Source of the DNA: Peterkaempfera bronchialis
GTDB lineage: Bacteria > Actinomycetota > Actinomycetes > Streptomycetales > Streptomycetaceae
Assembly: GCF_003258605.2 (NCBI RefSeq)
Contig: NZ_CP031264.1
Coordinates: forward strand, 6,688,232 to 6,752,231
Direction of reading: 5' to 3'
DNA: 64,000 nt
Part shown: positions 40,422-49,102 of the stretch, piece after piece
How positions within the stretch are numbered: the stretch's first letter is position 1
Layout of the letters: each line of letters starts with the position of its first letter
The notes under the pieces: generated by a model
Seen by the model: only the letters and a program-made list of their open reading frames with translations
Told to the model about the DNA's origin: nothing
Databases searched by the model: none
Position numbers and translations under genes: made by a program

Positions 40422-41108
40422 GTGACCGAGTCCGACCCCCGCCTCCCCGGCCCCGCCGCACGGACGGGCCGCGAGGAGGCCCGCCGGCGGCCCGACAGCG
40501 GGCGACGTGGGCGGCTGCGCACCGTGCTGCCGCTGCTGATCGCGGCCTGGCTGGTCCTCGAAGTCTGGGTGGCGCTGGAACTGGCCTCGCTGCTCGGCGG
40601 CTTCACCGTCGTGGCGCTGCTGGTCGCGACCGCCGTCCTCGGCGGCTGGATCGTCAAGCGCGCCGGGCTGCGTGCCCTGCGGGCGGCGGCCCGGGCGGTG
40701 GAGCAGGGGCGGGAGCCCGAGGCGGGGGAGTCCCACACCGCCATCACCCTCACCGGCGGCGTGCTGCTGATCGTGCCCGGCTTCCTCTCCGACCTGCTGG
40801 GCCTGGCCTGCCTCTTCCCGCCGACCCGGGCGCTGCTGCGGCGCGTCCCGGCCCGGCTGGCCCGGTCGGCGGTACGCCGAGGCCGGGTGGGGGACCCGCT
40901 GGGCGAGGCGCTGCGGCTCCAGGAGCAGCTGCGCATCCACCGGCCGGACGGCAAGGTCGTCCCCGGTGAGGTCGTGGACTCTGCCGGGCCCACCGGGCCT
41001 GCCGGACCCGCCGGACCCGCCGGACCCACCGGGCCTGCCGAGCCGCAGGACGGCAGCCGTCCGCCGCGCGTCATCCGGGTGCTGCCGCCCGACCGGCCCC
41101 GCCCCTGA
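40422..41108 (+). CDS. fxsA: FxsA-family membrane protein with collagen-like tail
   Basis: A 228-residue protein. The FxsA domain (about 35-150) has helices LRTVLPLLIAAWLVLEVWVA and VVALLVATAVLGGWIVKRAG, plus the motif TGGVLLIVPGFLSDLLGL. FxsA of E. coli counteracts phage T7 exclusion by F plasmid; its normal role is unknown. Unusually, residues ~190-210 are a Gly-X-Y run, GPTGPAGPAGPAGPTGPA, encoded by a 9-bp repeat. GTG 40422 is preferred; GTG 40410 would add four residues. Confidence 0.85.
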   Translation: MTESDPRLPGPAARTGREEARRRPDSGRRGRLRTVLPLLIAAWLVLEVWVALELASLLGGFTVVALLVATAVLGGWIVKRAGLRALRAAARAVEQGREPEAGESHTAITLTGGVLLIVPGFLSDLLGLACLFPPTRALLRRVPARLARSAVRRGRVGDPLGEALRLQEQLRIHRPDGKVVPGEVVDSAGPTGPAGPAGPAGPTGPAEPQDGSRPPRVIRVLPPDRPRP

Positions 41109-41163
41109 GCCCGCGGGCCGCCGAGCCCATCGGCCGCCGAGCCCAGGGACCCCTGAGCCCATG

Positions 41164-41213
41164 GCGAAGGCCCTGGCGCCGGCAGACTCCTCTGCCGCCG
41201 CCAGGGCCTTCGC
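41164..41213. terminator. Bidirectional terminator between fxsA and rbpA
   Basis: A 50-base hairpin: GCGAAGGCCCTGGCG pairs with CGCCAGGGCCTTCGC, and after one C-C mismatch CGGCAGA pairs with TCTGCCG around CTCC. Convergent genes on both sides share it. Confidence 0.85.
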
Positions 41214-41242
41214 CTCCCCGCCGTGGTGGGAAGGCGGTGGAA

Positions 41243-41617
41243 TCAGGCGCTCTTGCGGGTGTCCCTCGGGTGAACCGCCAGGTTCATCCCGCCGGAGCGG
41301 AGCACGGCCAGCCGCTCGGCCAGCACCTCCTCCAGCTCCTCCCGTGTGCGGCGCTCCATCAGCATGTCCCAATGGGTACGCGCCGGCTTCACCTTCTTCT
41401 CTTCCGGCTCGTCGCCGTCGAGCAGGAGAGCCTCGGTACCGCAGAAGCGGCACTCCCACACAGGCGGGATCTCGGCCTCCACGGAGAACGGCACCTCGAA
41501 CCGGTGTCCGTTCTGACATGCGTACTCCACGGTCTGGCGCGGGGCCAGATCGATACCGCGGTCGGTCTCGTAGCTGGTGGCCCCGAGTCGCGTGCCGCGG
41601 AGAGCTCGCTCACTCAT
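41243..41617 (-). CDS. rbpA: RNA polymerase-binding protein RbpA
   Basis: A 124-residue actinobacterial transcription factor that binds the principal sigma factor and RNA polymerase and stabilises open complexes. It begins MSERALRGTRLGATSYE, has VEYACQNGHRFEVPFSVEAE and the cysteine motif WECRFCGTEA, then the sigma-interacting helix RTHWDMLMERRTREELEEVL. Start ATG 41617 with GGGAGG 9 bp upstream. A perfect sigma-R type promoter lies about 80 bp upstream, as known for S. coelicolor rbpA. Confidence 0.97.
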   Translation of the reverse strand: MSERALRGTRLGATSYETDRGIDLAPRQTVEYACQNGHRFEVPFSVEAEIPPVWECRFCGTEALLLDGDEPEEKKVKPARTHWDMLMERRTREELEEVLAERLAVLRSGGMNLAVHPRDTRKSA

Positions 41618-41695
41618 GAATCGTGCCTCCCGGGCTTGTGGCCCACAGGACTGGTGGTCGCTGTCTTGTTGGTCGCTGTCGTCGTCGTGTCGGTC

Positions 41696-41721
41696 AACGC
41701 TCGACCGCCGTCGAAGATTCC
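41696..41721 (-). promoter_or_regulatory. Sigma-R (oxidative stress) promoter of rbpA
   Basis: On the minus strand GGAAT, 18 bp, GTT (41721 to 41696) matches the sigma-R consensus GGAAT-N18-GTT exactly. RbpA is an established sigma-R target in S. coelicolor, induced by thiol oxidation. The rest of the 316-bp gap 41618-41933 shows AT-richer segments (41775-41830) that may include a second promoter. Confidence 0.85.
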
Positions 41722-41933
41722 CGTCCCGGGACGCGCGTCGTCCGTTGTGCCGCCCCCGTTGTACCCATCGGCGCCCTTTTTGTCACATCTGGCGTGCGAT
41801 GTCACCGTGGGTTTCCGAAATTCTGCACGCAGTGACGAATCCTGACAGCTGCAATCGGCGTACACTGCGCTTCTGCCCGAAACCGGCCCACGGATGTCGC
41901 GAGACTCACACCCGCGCCCGCACACCGCCGTCC

Positions 41934-43352
41934 TCATACCCGCTCCGGCACCGGGTTGCCCGCCTCCTCGATGGCCCGGCGCACCGGCACCCGCAGCAGC
42001 AGGACGAACCCCACCGCGAAGAACACCATCAGCGACACGATCGCCGCCCGGTAGCTGCCCGTCGCCTGGTAGGCCACACCGAAGACCAGCGGGCCCAGCC
42101 AACTGGTGCCCCGGTCGCTCACCTCGTAGACGCTGAAGTACTCGGCCTCCTTGCCGGGCGGCACCAGCTGTGAGAAGAGCGACCGCGACAGCGCCTGGCT
42201 GCCGCCCATGACCAGCCCGATCAGCGCGGCCAGCGCGAAGAACCAGACCGGCCGGTGCGCCGGCAGCACATAGCCCACCGCCACCGTCGCCCCCCACGCC
42301 ACCAGCGACCCCAGGATGGCCCGCCTGGCCCCGAAGCGGCCCGCCAGCCGCCCGAAGAGGAGCGCCCCGCCGATCGCCAGCACCTGCACCATCAGCACGG
42401 CCACCACCAGCGACCCCTGCGCCATGCCGAGCTCGCGGCTGCCGTAGAGCGACGCCTGCGAGATCACCGTCTGCACGCCGTCGTTGTAGCAGAGGTAGGC
42501 GGCGAGGAAGAGCAGCGTCAGCGGATAGCGCCGCATCTCGCCGAGGGTGGCCCGCAACTGCCGGAAGCCCGAGCCCGCACCGGCCGACGCCGCCCCGGGC
42601 GCCACCCCGACCCGGTCCGGCAGCCGCACCATCGGCAGCAGCGTGAACCCCGCCCACCACACCCCCGCCGAGGCCAGGCAGATCCGCACCGCGTCGCCCT
42701 CCGAGACGCCGAACCGCGCATGGCCCTGGTACAGCACCAGGTTGAGCACCAGCAGCAGCGCCCCGCCCGCATAGCCGAAGGCCCAGCCACGGGAGGAGAC
42801 CGCGTCCCGCTGCTCGGGCGGCGCGATGACCGGGAGGAAGGAGTTGTAGAGCACCACCGAGACCGCATAGGCGACATTGGCCACCACCAGCAGCGCCGCG
42901 CCCAGCAGATAGCGGTCGCCGCGCAGCAGGAACATCGCGGCGGTGGCGGCGGCGCCCAGGTACGCGGAGGCGCCCATCAGCACCCGGTGCCGACCCGCGC
43001 GGTCCGCCACCGCGCCGACCAGCGGCATCACCAGCACCGACAGCAGCACCGAGGCGGACACCGCGTACGGGAAGACGGCACCCGAGCGGACCGGCAGCCC
43101 CAGCGGGTGCACATAGCCGTCGGCGTCCGCTGCGGCCTCGGCGACCGAGGTGAGATAGGGGCCGAGGAAGACGGTGATGACCGTGGTGGGGAAGACGGAG
43201 TTCGCCCAGTCGTAGAAGTACCAGCCGCGCTGCACCCGCCGCAGCCGCCGGGCCTCCGCGTCCATCGCCTGAGCCGCCGGAGCCCCCGGAGCCGCCTGCG
43301 CGGCGCGTGCTCCGCCCGTGCCGTCGCCGCCCGTGGTCCGCCTCGCGTCCAT
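41934..43352 (-). CDS. MFS transporter, UMF1/Atg22-like
   Basis: A 472-residue membrane protein with about 12 helices. Characteristic segments are RGWYFYDWANSVFPTTVITV, LVGAVADRAGRHRVLMGASA, VLYNSFLPVIAPPEQRDAVS and SRGWAFGYAGGALLLV, as in the UMF1 family related to yeast Atg22. The first ~30 residues are a Gly/Ala-rich extension, so the true start might be ATG 43265. The transported compound is unknown. It is 32 bp downstream of the phosphodiesterase gene, probably co-transcribed with it. Confidence 0.9.
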   Translation of the reverse strand: MDARRTTGGDGTGGARAAQAAPGAPAAQAMDAEARRLRRVQRGWYFYDWANSVFPTTVITVFLGPYLTSVAEAAADADGYVHPLGLPVRSGAVFPYAVSASVLLSVLVMPLVGAVADRAGRHRVLMGASAYLGAAATAAMFLLRGDRYLLGAALLVVANVAYAVSVVLYNSFLPVIAPPEQRDAVSSRGWAFGYAGGALLLVLNLVLYQGHARFGVSEGDAVRICLASAGVWWAGFTLLPMVRLPDRVGVAPGAASAGAGSGFRQLRATLGEMRRYPLTLLFLAAYLCYNDGVQTVISQASLYGSRELGMAQGSLVVAVLMVQVLAIGGALLFGRLAGRFGARRAILGSLVAWGATVAVGYVLPAHRPVWFFALAALIGLVMGGSQALSRSLFSQLVPPGKEAEYFSVYEVSDRGTSWLGPLVFGVAYQATGSYRAAIVSLMVFFAVGFVLLLRVPVRRAIEEAGNPVPERV

Positions 43353-43384
43353 CCGCCTCTGCCCCCCGGTTCGTCGGTCGCGGG

Positions 43385-44254
43385 TCAGCCGGACCAGGAC
43401 CCGTGCTCGACCAGCACATCGCGCAGTACGTCGATGCGATCGGACATGATGCCATCCACCCCCAGCGCGATCAGCTCCCGCATCAGCCGAGGATCGTCCA
43501 CCGTCCAGACATGCACCTGGAGCCCGAAGCGGTGGGCGGTGCGGACAAAGGCCCGGTCGACCACCCGGATGCCGCGCCCGCCCGCCCGGTCCTGCACCGC
43601 CCCGGTGTCCTGCGGTTGCTCCAGCGCCGGAAAGCGCACCGGGACCTGGACGCAGACCGCCTGCCGCCGCACCGCCGCGCCCAGCAGCCGCCCGCCCAGC
43701 AGCCGGTCCGCCGGGACCGGTCCGGCCAGCGACCGCAGCCGCAGGCCCAGCACCGCGCGCGGGCCCAGCGAGGTGGCCAGCCGTGGCCCGGCGGCGGCCC
43801 GCACCGCCGCGAGACGCCCGTCGGAGAAGGCGCCCACGCAGACCCGGTCCCAGGCCCCGGTCCGGCGCACCGCAGCCACCAGGGGCCGCACTGCGGCAGC
43901 GCTCTTGACGTCGATGTTGAACCGGACCTCGGGAAAGGCGTCCAGCACCTCCTCCAGCAGCGGTATCGGCTCCCGCCCGGCGACCCGGGCCGCCCGCACG
44001 GTACGCCACGGCAGCTCGGCGACGGCCCCCGCGCCGTCGGTGGTGCGCTCCAGCCGCGCGTCGTGGAACGCCAGCAGGGCCCCGTCGGCGGTCGCCCGGG
44101 CATCCGTCTCCAGATAGCGGTAGCCCAGTGCCACCGCCCGCTCGAAGGCGGCCATGGTGTTCTCCGGGGCGCCCAGCGCACCGCCGCGATGGGCGAAGGC
44201 GAGCAGACCGGAGTGGCCCAGGAACGGGTGGCGGGCGTGGTCGAGGCTGGTCAC
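43385..44254 (-). CDS. Glycerophosphodiester phosphodiesterase
   Basis: A 289-residue TIM-barrel enzyme hydrolysing glycerophosphodiesters. It has AFAHRGGALGAPENTMAAF (catalytic HR and E), YLETDARATADGALLAFHDA (E, D, H) and VHVWTVDDPRLMRELIALGV. No signal peptide, so cytoplasmic. The GTG at 44254 lies 7 bp after CATACT, a -10-like box, so it may be leaderless. It is followed by the MFS gene. Confidence 0.93.
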   Translation of the reverse strand: MTSLDHARHPFLGHSGLLAFAHRGGALGAPENTMAAFERAVALGYRYLETDARATADGALLAFHDARLERTTDGAGAVAELPWRTVRAARVAGREPIPLLEEVLDAFPEVRFNIDVKSAAAVRPLVAAVRRTGAWDRVCVGAFSDGRLAAVRAAAGPRLATSLGPRAVLGLRLRSLAGPVPADRLLGGRLLGAAVRRQAVCVQVPVRFPALEQPQDTGAVQDRAGGRGIRVVDRAFVRTAHRFGLQVHVWTVDDPRLMRELIALGVDGIMSDRIDVLRDVLVEHGSWSG

Positions 44255-44311
44255 GCCCCAGAGTATGCCGCCGGCCGGGCACGGCCGGGCACGGCCGGGC
44301 ACGGCCGGCTG

Positions 44312-44965
44312 TCAGGGAGTGCCCTCGGCGGCGGCCGGTACCGGGGCCGGGCCCGGGGAGTCGTCGGACACCCGGACCGCCGCCCCCTGCCCCGGACGGG
44401 AGAACCACCGCAGGAAGACCTGCGCCACCGGCCCGATCGCCAACGCATAGACCACGGTGCCCACCCCGACCGTGCCGCCCAGCAGCCACCCGACGGCCAG
44501 CACCGTGACCTCGATGCAGGTCCGCACCAGCCGGATCGACCGCCCGGTGCGGCGGTGCAGCCCGGTCATCAGCCCGTCCCGGGGACCCGGCCCGTACCCC
44601 GCGCCGATGTACAGGCCGGTCGCCGCGCCGTTCAGCACCACGGCCGCCGCCAGCAGCACCACCCGCAGCGGCAGCGAGGCGGGCTCCGGCACCACCCACA
44701 GCGCCGCGTCCATGGAGGTCCCCACCAGCACCACATTGCTCACCGTGCCCAGCCCCGGCCGCTGCCGCAGCGGTATCCAGAACAGCAGCACGGCCGCGCC
44801 GACCACGCAGGAGACCATGCCGATGGACCAGCCCGTGTGCAGTGCCACGCCCTGGTGGAAGGCGTCCCAGGGGTCCAGCCCCAGGGCGGAGCGGACCTGG
44901 AGGCCGGCGCTGGCCCCGTACAGCACCAGCCCGATGTACAGCTGGGTAAGACGTCGTGCGTGCAT
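44312..44965 (-). CDS. yczE: YczE-type integral membrane protein
   Basis: A 217-residue protein with about five hydrophobic segments, including QLYIGLVLYGASAGLQVRSA and VVLLAAAVVLNGAATGLYIG, and the conserved loops GLDPWDAFHQGVA and GYGPGPRDGLMTGLHRRTG. AGGAGGG lies 9 bp before ATG 44965. It is divergent from a MocR-type regulator, and yczE-yczR divergent pairs occur widely; the transported or sensed compound is unknown. Confidence 0.88.
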   Translation of the reverse strand: MHARRLTQLYIGLVLYGASAGLQVRSALGLDPWDAFHQGVALHTGWSIGMVSCVVGAAVLLFWIPLRQRPGLGTVSNVVLVGTSMDAALWVVPEPASLPLRVVLLAAAVVLNGAATGLYIGAGYGPGPRDGLMTGLHRRTGRSIRLVRTCIEVTVLAVGWLLGGTVGVGTVVYALAIGPVAQVFLRWFSRPGQGAAVRVSDDSPGPAPVPAAAEGTP

Positions 44966-45120
44966 CCCGTCGGCCCTCCTCGGCCTTCCCCGGTCCCCTC
45001 GGCCGGCCCTTCCCGGCCCTTCCCACCCGGCGGCCTGGCACCGCCGGGCCACCGCATGCCACTCTGGGGCTGACCGGCCTGCATATCGAGGGCCAATCCG
45101 GGAGAAGTGGACTGATCCGT

Positions 45121-46602
45121 ATGACCGCATGGGCCACCGTCCTCGGCGCACCCCGGCTCGCCCGGCTGCTCGCCGCCGCCGGCTTCCCCCCGAAGGGACC
45201 CACCCCCGCCTACCGGGGCCTGGCCGAGTCCACCCGGCTGCTGGTCCTGGAAGGACGGCTGGGCGTGGGCGTACGGCTGCCCGCCGAACGCGAACTCGCC
45301 GTCGCCCTCGGCGTCAGCCGCACCACCGTCGCCGCCGGGTACCAGCAGCTCCGCGACTGGGGCTATCTGACGAGCCGCCGGGGCTCGGGCAGCTGGACCG
45401 TCCTGCCCGACGGCCACCCGGTGCCCTCCGGCGGCCTGGACCCGCTGCCCCCCGAACTCGCCGACGCCGTCATCGACCTCGGCTGCGCCGCCCTGCCCGC
45501 CGTCGAACCCCGGCTCACCGCAGCCTTCACCGAGGCCCTTCAGGACCTCCCCGCCCACACCCGTACCCACGGCGACCACCCGGCCGGACTCCCCGCTCTA
45601 CGCGAGGCCCTGGCCGACCGCTACACCGAGCGCGGCGTGCCCACCATGCCCGAGCAGATCATGGTCACCACCGGCGCGATGGGCGCCCTGTCCGCCGTCC
45701 GCCGCCTGATGGCGGACCCCGGTGACCGGGTGGCCGTCGAGGCGCCCAGCTACGCCAATGTGCTGCAACTGCTGCGCCGCGACGGCCTGCGGCTGCTGCC
45801 CGTCGCCATGGGCGAGGCCCTCTCCGGATGGGACCTGGCCGAGTGGCGGCGGGTGCTGCGGGACGCCGCCCCGCGCGCCGCGTATGTCATCCCCGACTTC
45901 CACAACCCCACCGGCACGCTCGTTCCCGACGAACAGCGCGGCGCCCTGGCGGCGGCGGCCCGCGCCGCCGGAACGCTCCTGGTGGTCGACGAGACCATGG
46001 CCGAGCTGTCCTTCGACGGCGAGGCGCAGCGGCCCCGGCCGATGGCCGCCGCCGACCCCGGCGGCGCCGTCATCACCGTCGGCTCGGCCAGCAAGGCGAT
46101 CTGGGCGGGCCTGCGCATCGGCTGGGTCCGGGCGGCCCCCGGCGTCATCCGCCGCCTGGTCTCCGCCCGCTCGTATGCGGACCTGGGCTCCCCGGTGCTG
46201 GAGCAGCTCGCGGTGGTCCGGCTGCTGCGGGGCGGCGGGTGGGACGCGACGCTCGCGGAGCGGCGCCGCAGACTCCTCGGCCACCGCGACGACCTCGCGG
46301 CGGCGCTGCGCACCGCCCAGCCGGGGTGGCGCTTCGACCTGCCGCAGGGCGGGCTCACCCTCTGGGTCCGCACGGCGGGGCTCTCCGGTGCGGCGCTGGC
46401 CGCCGAGGGCGACCGGCACGGAGTACGGGTCGCGGCCGGGCCCCGCTTCGGGGTGGACGGCGCCTTCGAGCAGTACCTGCGGCTGCCGCTCACCGTGGGC
46501 GGTGACACCGCCCGCGAGGCCGTCCGCCGCCTCTCGCTGGCCGCCGACGCGGTCGCCGCCGGGGCGTCGGGCGTGGCGGTGGGTGAGGTTTTTGTGGCGT
46601 GA
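45121..46602 (+). CDS. yczR: MocR-family PLP-dependent transcriptional regulator (YczR-like)
   Basis: A 493-residue regulator. The GntR-type winged helix spans about 20-95 (LPAERELAVALGVSRTTVAA, GYLTSRRGSG), linked to a type I aminotransferase domain. PLP-binding features are TTGAMGALSAV, DFHNPTGTLVPDEQ, VVDETMAEL and the Lys of VGSASKAIWAGLRIGWVR. The 155-bp divergent region with yczE should hold its operator. MocR proteins of this branch control the neighbouring YczE membrane protein. Confidence 0.92.
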   Translation: MTAWATVLGAPRLARLLAAAGFPPKGPTPAYRGLAESTRLLVLEGRLGVGVRLPAERELAVALGVSRTTVAAGYQQLRDWGYLTSRRGSGSWTVLPDGHPVPSGGLDPLPPELADAVIDLGCAALPAVEPRLTAAFTEALQDLPAHTRTHGDHPAGLPALREALADRYTERGVPTMPEQIMVTTGAMGALSAVRRLMADPGDRVAVEAPSYANVLQLLRRDGLRLLPVAMGEALSGWDLAEWRRVLRDAAPRAAYVIPDFHNPTGTLVPDEQRGALAAAARAAGTLLVVDETMAELSFDGEAQRPRPMAAADPGGAVITVGSASKAIWAGLRIGWVRAAPGVIRRLVSARSYADLGSPVLEQLAVVRLLRGGGWDATLAERRRRLLGHRDDLAAALRTAQPGWRFDLPQGGLTLWVRTAGLSGAALAAEGDRHGVRVAAGPRFGVDGAFEQYLRLPLTVGGDTAREAVRRLSLAADAVAAGASGVAVGEVFVA

Positions 46603-46618
46603 GCGGGGTGGTGGTCGG

Positions 46619-48160
46619 TCAGGCGCCGGGGCCGGGCTGGGCGGGGGACTTGACCAGGGTGGTGGTCGTGGCGGCCGCCTCGACGCGGGTGTCGGAGTGC
46701 GGCAGCAGGGCGATCACCGCGTCCCGCTGCCCGGCGGGGGCGTCCTCGTCCAGCGGGTCCGGGGCAGCCGGAACCTGGAGGCGTACCGGGGCGGCGCCGC
46801 CGAGCCGGGCGTAGCCGCGACCGGGCGGGGTGCGGGCCGGGGGAGTGATGTCCAGCGGGGCGCCGAGGGCCGCCTCCGCCTGCTCCGGCGTCGGCGAGCC
46901 CAGCACCACCCGGCCCCGGGCGGCAGCCCGCACCACGGGCCGGATGCGGTCCAGGGCGCCCAGGTGCTCGGCCACCACCACGCAGACCCGTACCGCCCGG
47001 CCCTGCCGCAGCGGGGCTTCCAGCAGGTCCTGCGGGTCGGGCCGCCCCTCCGCGTGGGCGAGTTCGCTGAGCTCCGTCGGGTGGTCGAGCAGCAGCCACA
47101 GCGGCCGGGTGACGCTCTTGGGCAGTGCCCCGCCGCCCAGCCGGACCCGCTCCAGCGCCGCCAGCCGCCGGGCGGTCTCGCCCGCCGCCCACTGGAGCGC
47201 CGCGACCGCGCCGTGCAGGCTGGTCTCGACCCGGCGTACGCCGGGCCTGCCGACCAGGCAGCCGTGTTCGCCGGTGCCGGCGCCGTCGATCACCACGATG
47301 TCGCCGTACGGCAGCGCCTGGAGGGCGAGCGCGCGGAGCAGCGTCGAAGTGCCGGAACGCGGTGTGCCGAGGGCCAGCAGATGGGCGTCCGAGGCCCGTG
47401 CGCCGGTGCGCCACACCACCGGCGGCTGGTGGGCGGGGGTTCCGCCCTGGTTGAGGGGGATGGTCCGGTCGCTGCCGTCCGGGTCGGTGACGCCCAGCAC
47501 CAGTTCGCCGGGCCCGGTGACGAAGCGCTGCACGGTGATGTCGTCGGGCAGCGGAGCCAGCGCCTCGGTGCGCAGCCGGTTGATCTCCTCGTCCCAGATG
47601 AAGCGGTACTCCCGGCTGCGGCCCGCCTTCCCTTGCAGGACCTGCTCGACCCGGGTCCGGGAGGCGGCCTCGCTGTCCCGGAAGTACGGGGGGTAGCGCA
47701 GCTCCAGCATGGTCAGCCGGCCCTCCGCGTCGAACTCCCAGGCGGTGAAGGCCGCCGTGTGGTCGCCGTCGTGGGCGTAGAGCGGCTTGGGGTCGTCCGG
47801 GTGGCCGAGATACGGCGTCAGCGCCGCGTACACGGCCTGGAGCTTGAGGTGGGTGGCGTCCGGGGCGGGCTCGGCGGGTGCCCGGTCGCGACCGGCCCAG
47901 GCGGCGCTGGCGGCGAGGCCGGCGGCGGCCAGCAGCAGCCCGTACGGGAGGACCGCCACGGCGGCGGCCACGGCGGCGGCCAGCAGCAGCGCCGGGCCTC
48001 GGCGGTCCCCCGGGGTGCGCTTCCACCAGGCCCGTACCCAGGTCGTGTGGTGGAGCAGCCCACGGCCGAGCACCACCAGCGGGCCGAGCATGTCGGCGGC
48101 GTGGTCCCCGGCGGTGCGGGCCAGGTCGCGGCCCCGGACGAGGGTGCGGTTGAGGGACAT
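46619..48160 (-). CDS. Membrane protein with degenerate FtsK-like P-loop
   Basis: A 513-residue protein with two membrane helices (about 55-90, GPALLLAAAVAAAVAVLPYG) and a soluble domain reminiscent of TraB/FtsK-type ATPases: RFVTGPGELVLGVTDPDG, then LLALGTPRSGTSTLLRALAL where a P-loop is expected. The position of the P-loop Lys is Thr (GTPRSGTS), so ATP hydrolysis is doubtful. A Walker B-like LWLLLDHP follows. Conserved near rbpA in related genomes from memory. It lies 127 bp after a small membrane protein gene and may work with it. Confidence 0.7.
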   Translation of the reverse strand: MSLNRTLVRGRDLARTAGDHAADMLGPLVVLGRGLLHHTTWVRAWWKRTPGDRRGPALLLAAAVAAAVAVLPYGLLLAAAGLAASAAWAGRDRAPAEPAPDATHLKLQAVYAALTPYLGHPDDPKPLYAHDGDHTAAFTAWEFDAEGRLTMLELRYPPYFRDSEAASRTRVEQVLQGKAGRSREYRFIWDEEINRLRTEALAPLPDDITVQRFVTGPGELVLGVTDPDGSDRTIPLNQGGTPAHQPPVVWRTGARASDAHLLALGTPRSGTSTLLRALALQALPYGDIVVIDGAGTGEHGCLVGRPGVRRVETSLHGAVAALQWAAGETARRLAALERVRLGGGALPKSVTRPLWLLLDHPTELSELAHAEGRPDPQDLLEAPLRQGRAVRVCVVVAEHLGALDRIRPVVRAAARGRVVLGSPTPEQAEAALGAPLDITPPARTPPGRGYARLGGAAPVRLQVPAAPDPLDEDAPAGQRDAVIALLPHSDTRVEAAATTTTLVKSPAQPGPGA

Positions 48161-48287
48161 CGGCTCTCCCCGAGCGGTGGACGTGCGGTCGGAAGGGCGG
48201 TCGGAAGGGCGGTCGGGCGGTGGGACGGGGGCAGGCCCGGGGCGGTGGGTCCGCGCCCGGGCCTGAAGGGTGGAGCCGGGGCTCCGC

Positions 48288-48482
48288 TCAGAATTTGAGC
48301 CCGCCGAGCAGTCCGGCCAGGCTCTGGCTTCCGGCGTGGATGCTGGGAGCGATGGCGGTGCTTGCCAGATAGAAGCCGAAGAGGGCGCAGACCATCGCGT
48401 GAGCCAGCTTCAGTCCGCATTTGCGGGAGAGGAGGGTGACGATCACGCCGAGGAAGACGACGCCGGAGAAGGAGAGGATCAT
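48288..48482 (-). CDS. Small two-helix membrane protein (64 residues)
   Basis: MILSFSGVVFLGVIVTLLSR is a membrane helix, followed by a short basic loop (KCGLKLAH) and a second helix AMVCALFGFYLASTAIAP, then a Gly/Leu tail. GAGGAG sits 10 bp before ATG 48482. Small Spd-like or holin-like membrane proteins have this shape, but no family is assigned. It precedes the degenerate P-loop protein on the same strand. Confidence 0.75.
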   Translation of the reverse strand: MILSFSGVVFLGVIVTLLSRKCGLKLAHAMVCALFGFYLASTAIAPSIHAGSQSLAGLLGGLKF

Positions 48483-48509
48483 GGGGGGTGCTCCTCGAGA
48501 GGGGGACAG

Positions 48510-48534
48510 CATTCCGCGAGAGAGCTACGGAATG
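48510..48534. promoter_or_regulatory. Inverted repeat upstream of the 64-residue gene
   Basis: CATTCCG and CGGAATG, 7-bp arms with an 11-bp spacer, centred 40 bp upstream of the start codon. The flanking 48540-48590 is AT-rich and probably promoter DNA. Candidate operator. Confidence 0.4.
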
Positions 48535-48591
48535 TTCCCCCATGGTGACAAAAAGTAATAGATGACGAAAGTTGGCAAATGGGTGGTTCTG

Positions 48592-49050
48592 TCACCGTCG
48601 GTGCACGGTGGCAAGCGCGCCCAGCGGCTCCCGGTGCGGGCCCGGCGCCGCCATTGCGATGCTGCCTGACGAACGGTCGAAGCCCTGACCTGCGGCGTCG
48701 GTGACCTCCGCGCCCGCCTCCCGGGCGAGCAGCGCTCCCGCGAGCCAGTTGTACTGGTCGGGCCCGTACTGCCAGAAGGCGTCCACCCGGCCCGCCGCCA
48801 AGTGGGCCAGTTGCAGTGACACCGGCCCGAGGTTCCGTACCGCCATGACGTGCGGCAGTACGGCCGACAGGGAGGCGCCGGTGCGGCGCACGGCCTTGGC
48901 GTCGTCTGGCAGCACCCCATGCGGGCCCGGGTGGAGGTCACCCTGGTCGGACGCACCGTCAAGCGCGCCGGAGGCCCGCCGCAGGATGGCCGTGAAGCTC
49001 TGACCGCCCGCTGCGGCACTGTCCGGGCCGCTATTTGCTTGGCCGGCCAC
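48592..49050 (-). pseudogene. Inositol monophosphatase-family remnant (5' truncated)
   Basis: The frame encodes about 150 residues. Its second half, NLGPVSLQLAHLAAGRVDAF, then NWLAGALLAREAGAEVTDAA, matches the C-terminal substrate domain of IMPase-like proteins. The N-terminal Mg-binding motifs (D-P-I-D-G-T) are absent, and the residues before RRTGASLSAVLP look unlike the family. The Old-Yellow-Enzyme gene begins where the missing 5' half should be, so the gene was probably truncated when that cassette arrived. Confidence 0.6.
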
Positions 49051-49083
49051 CTAATGAGTGCTAGTTTTACGTGGCTAGCCACG
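49039..49083 (+). promoter_or_regulatory. Promoter and palindromic operator of the oxidoreductase/MarR pair
   Basis: TTGGCC (49039-49044) and TAGTTT (49062-49067) are 17 bp apart. Immediately downstream is the perfect 14-bp palindrome CGTGGCTAGCCACG (49070-49083), covering the expected transcription start. A MarR protein encoded two genes on is the likely repressor. Confidence 0.65.
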
Positions 49084-49102
49084 CAACCTCCTGGAGGCTT
49101 CG

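Noticed and set aside
41618-41700. Thr-rich frame (LTDTTTTATNKTATT) whose TGA overlaps the rbpA ATG
   Set aside because: Its only start would be a TTG lying on the sigma-R -10 element, before the expected transcript start, so it is unlikely to be translated.
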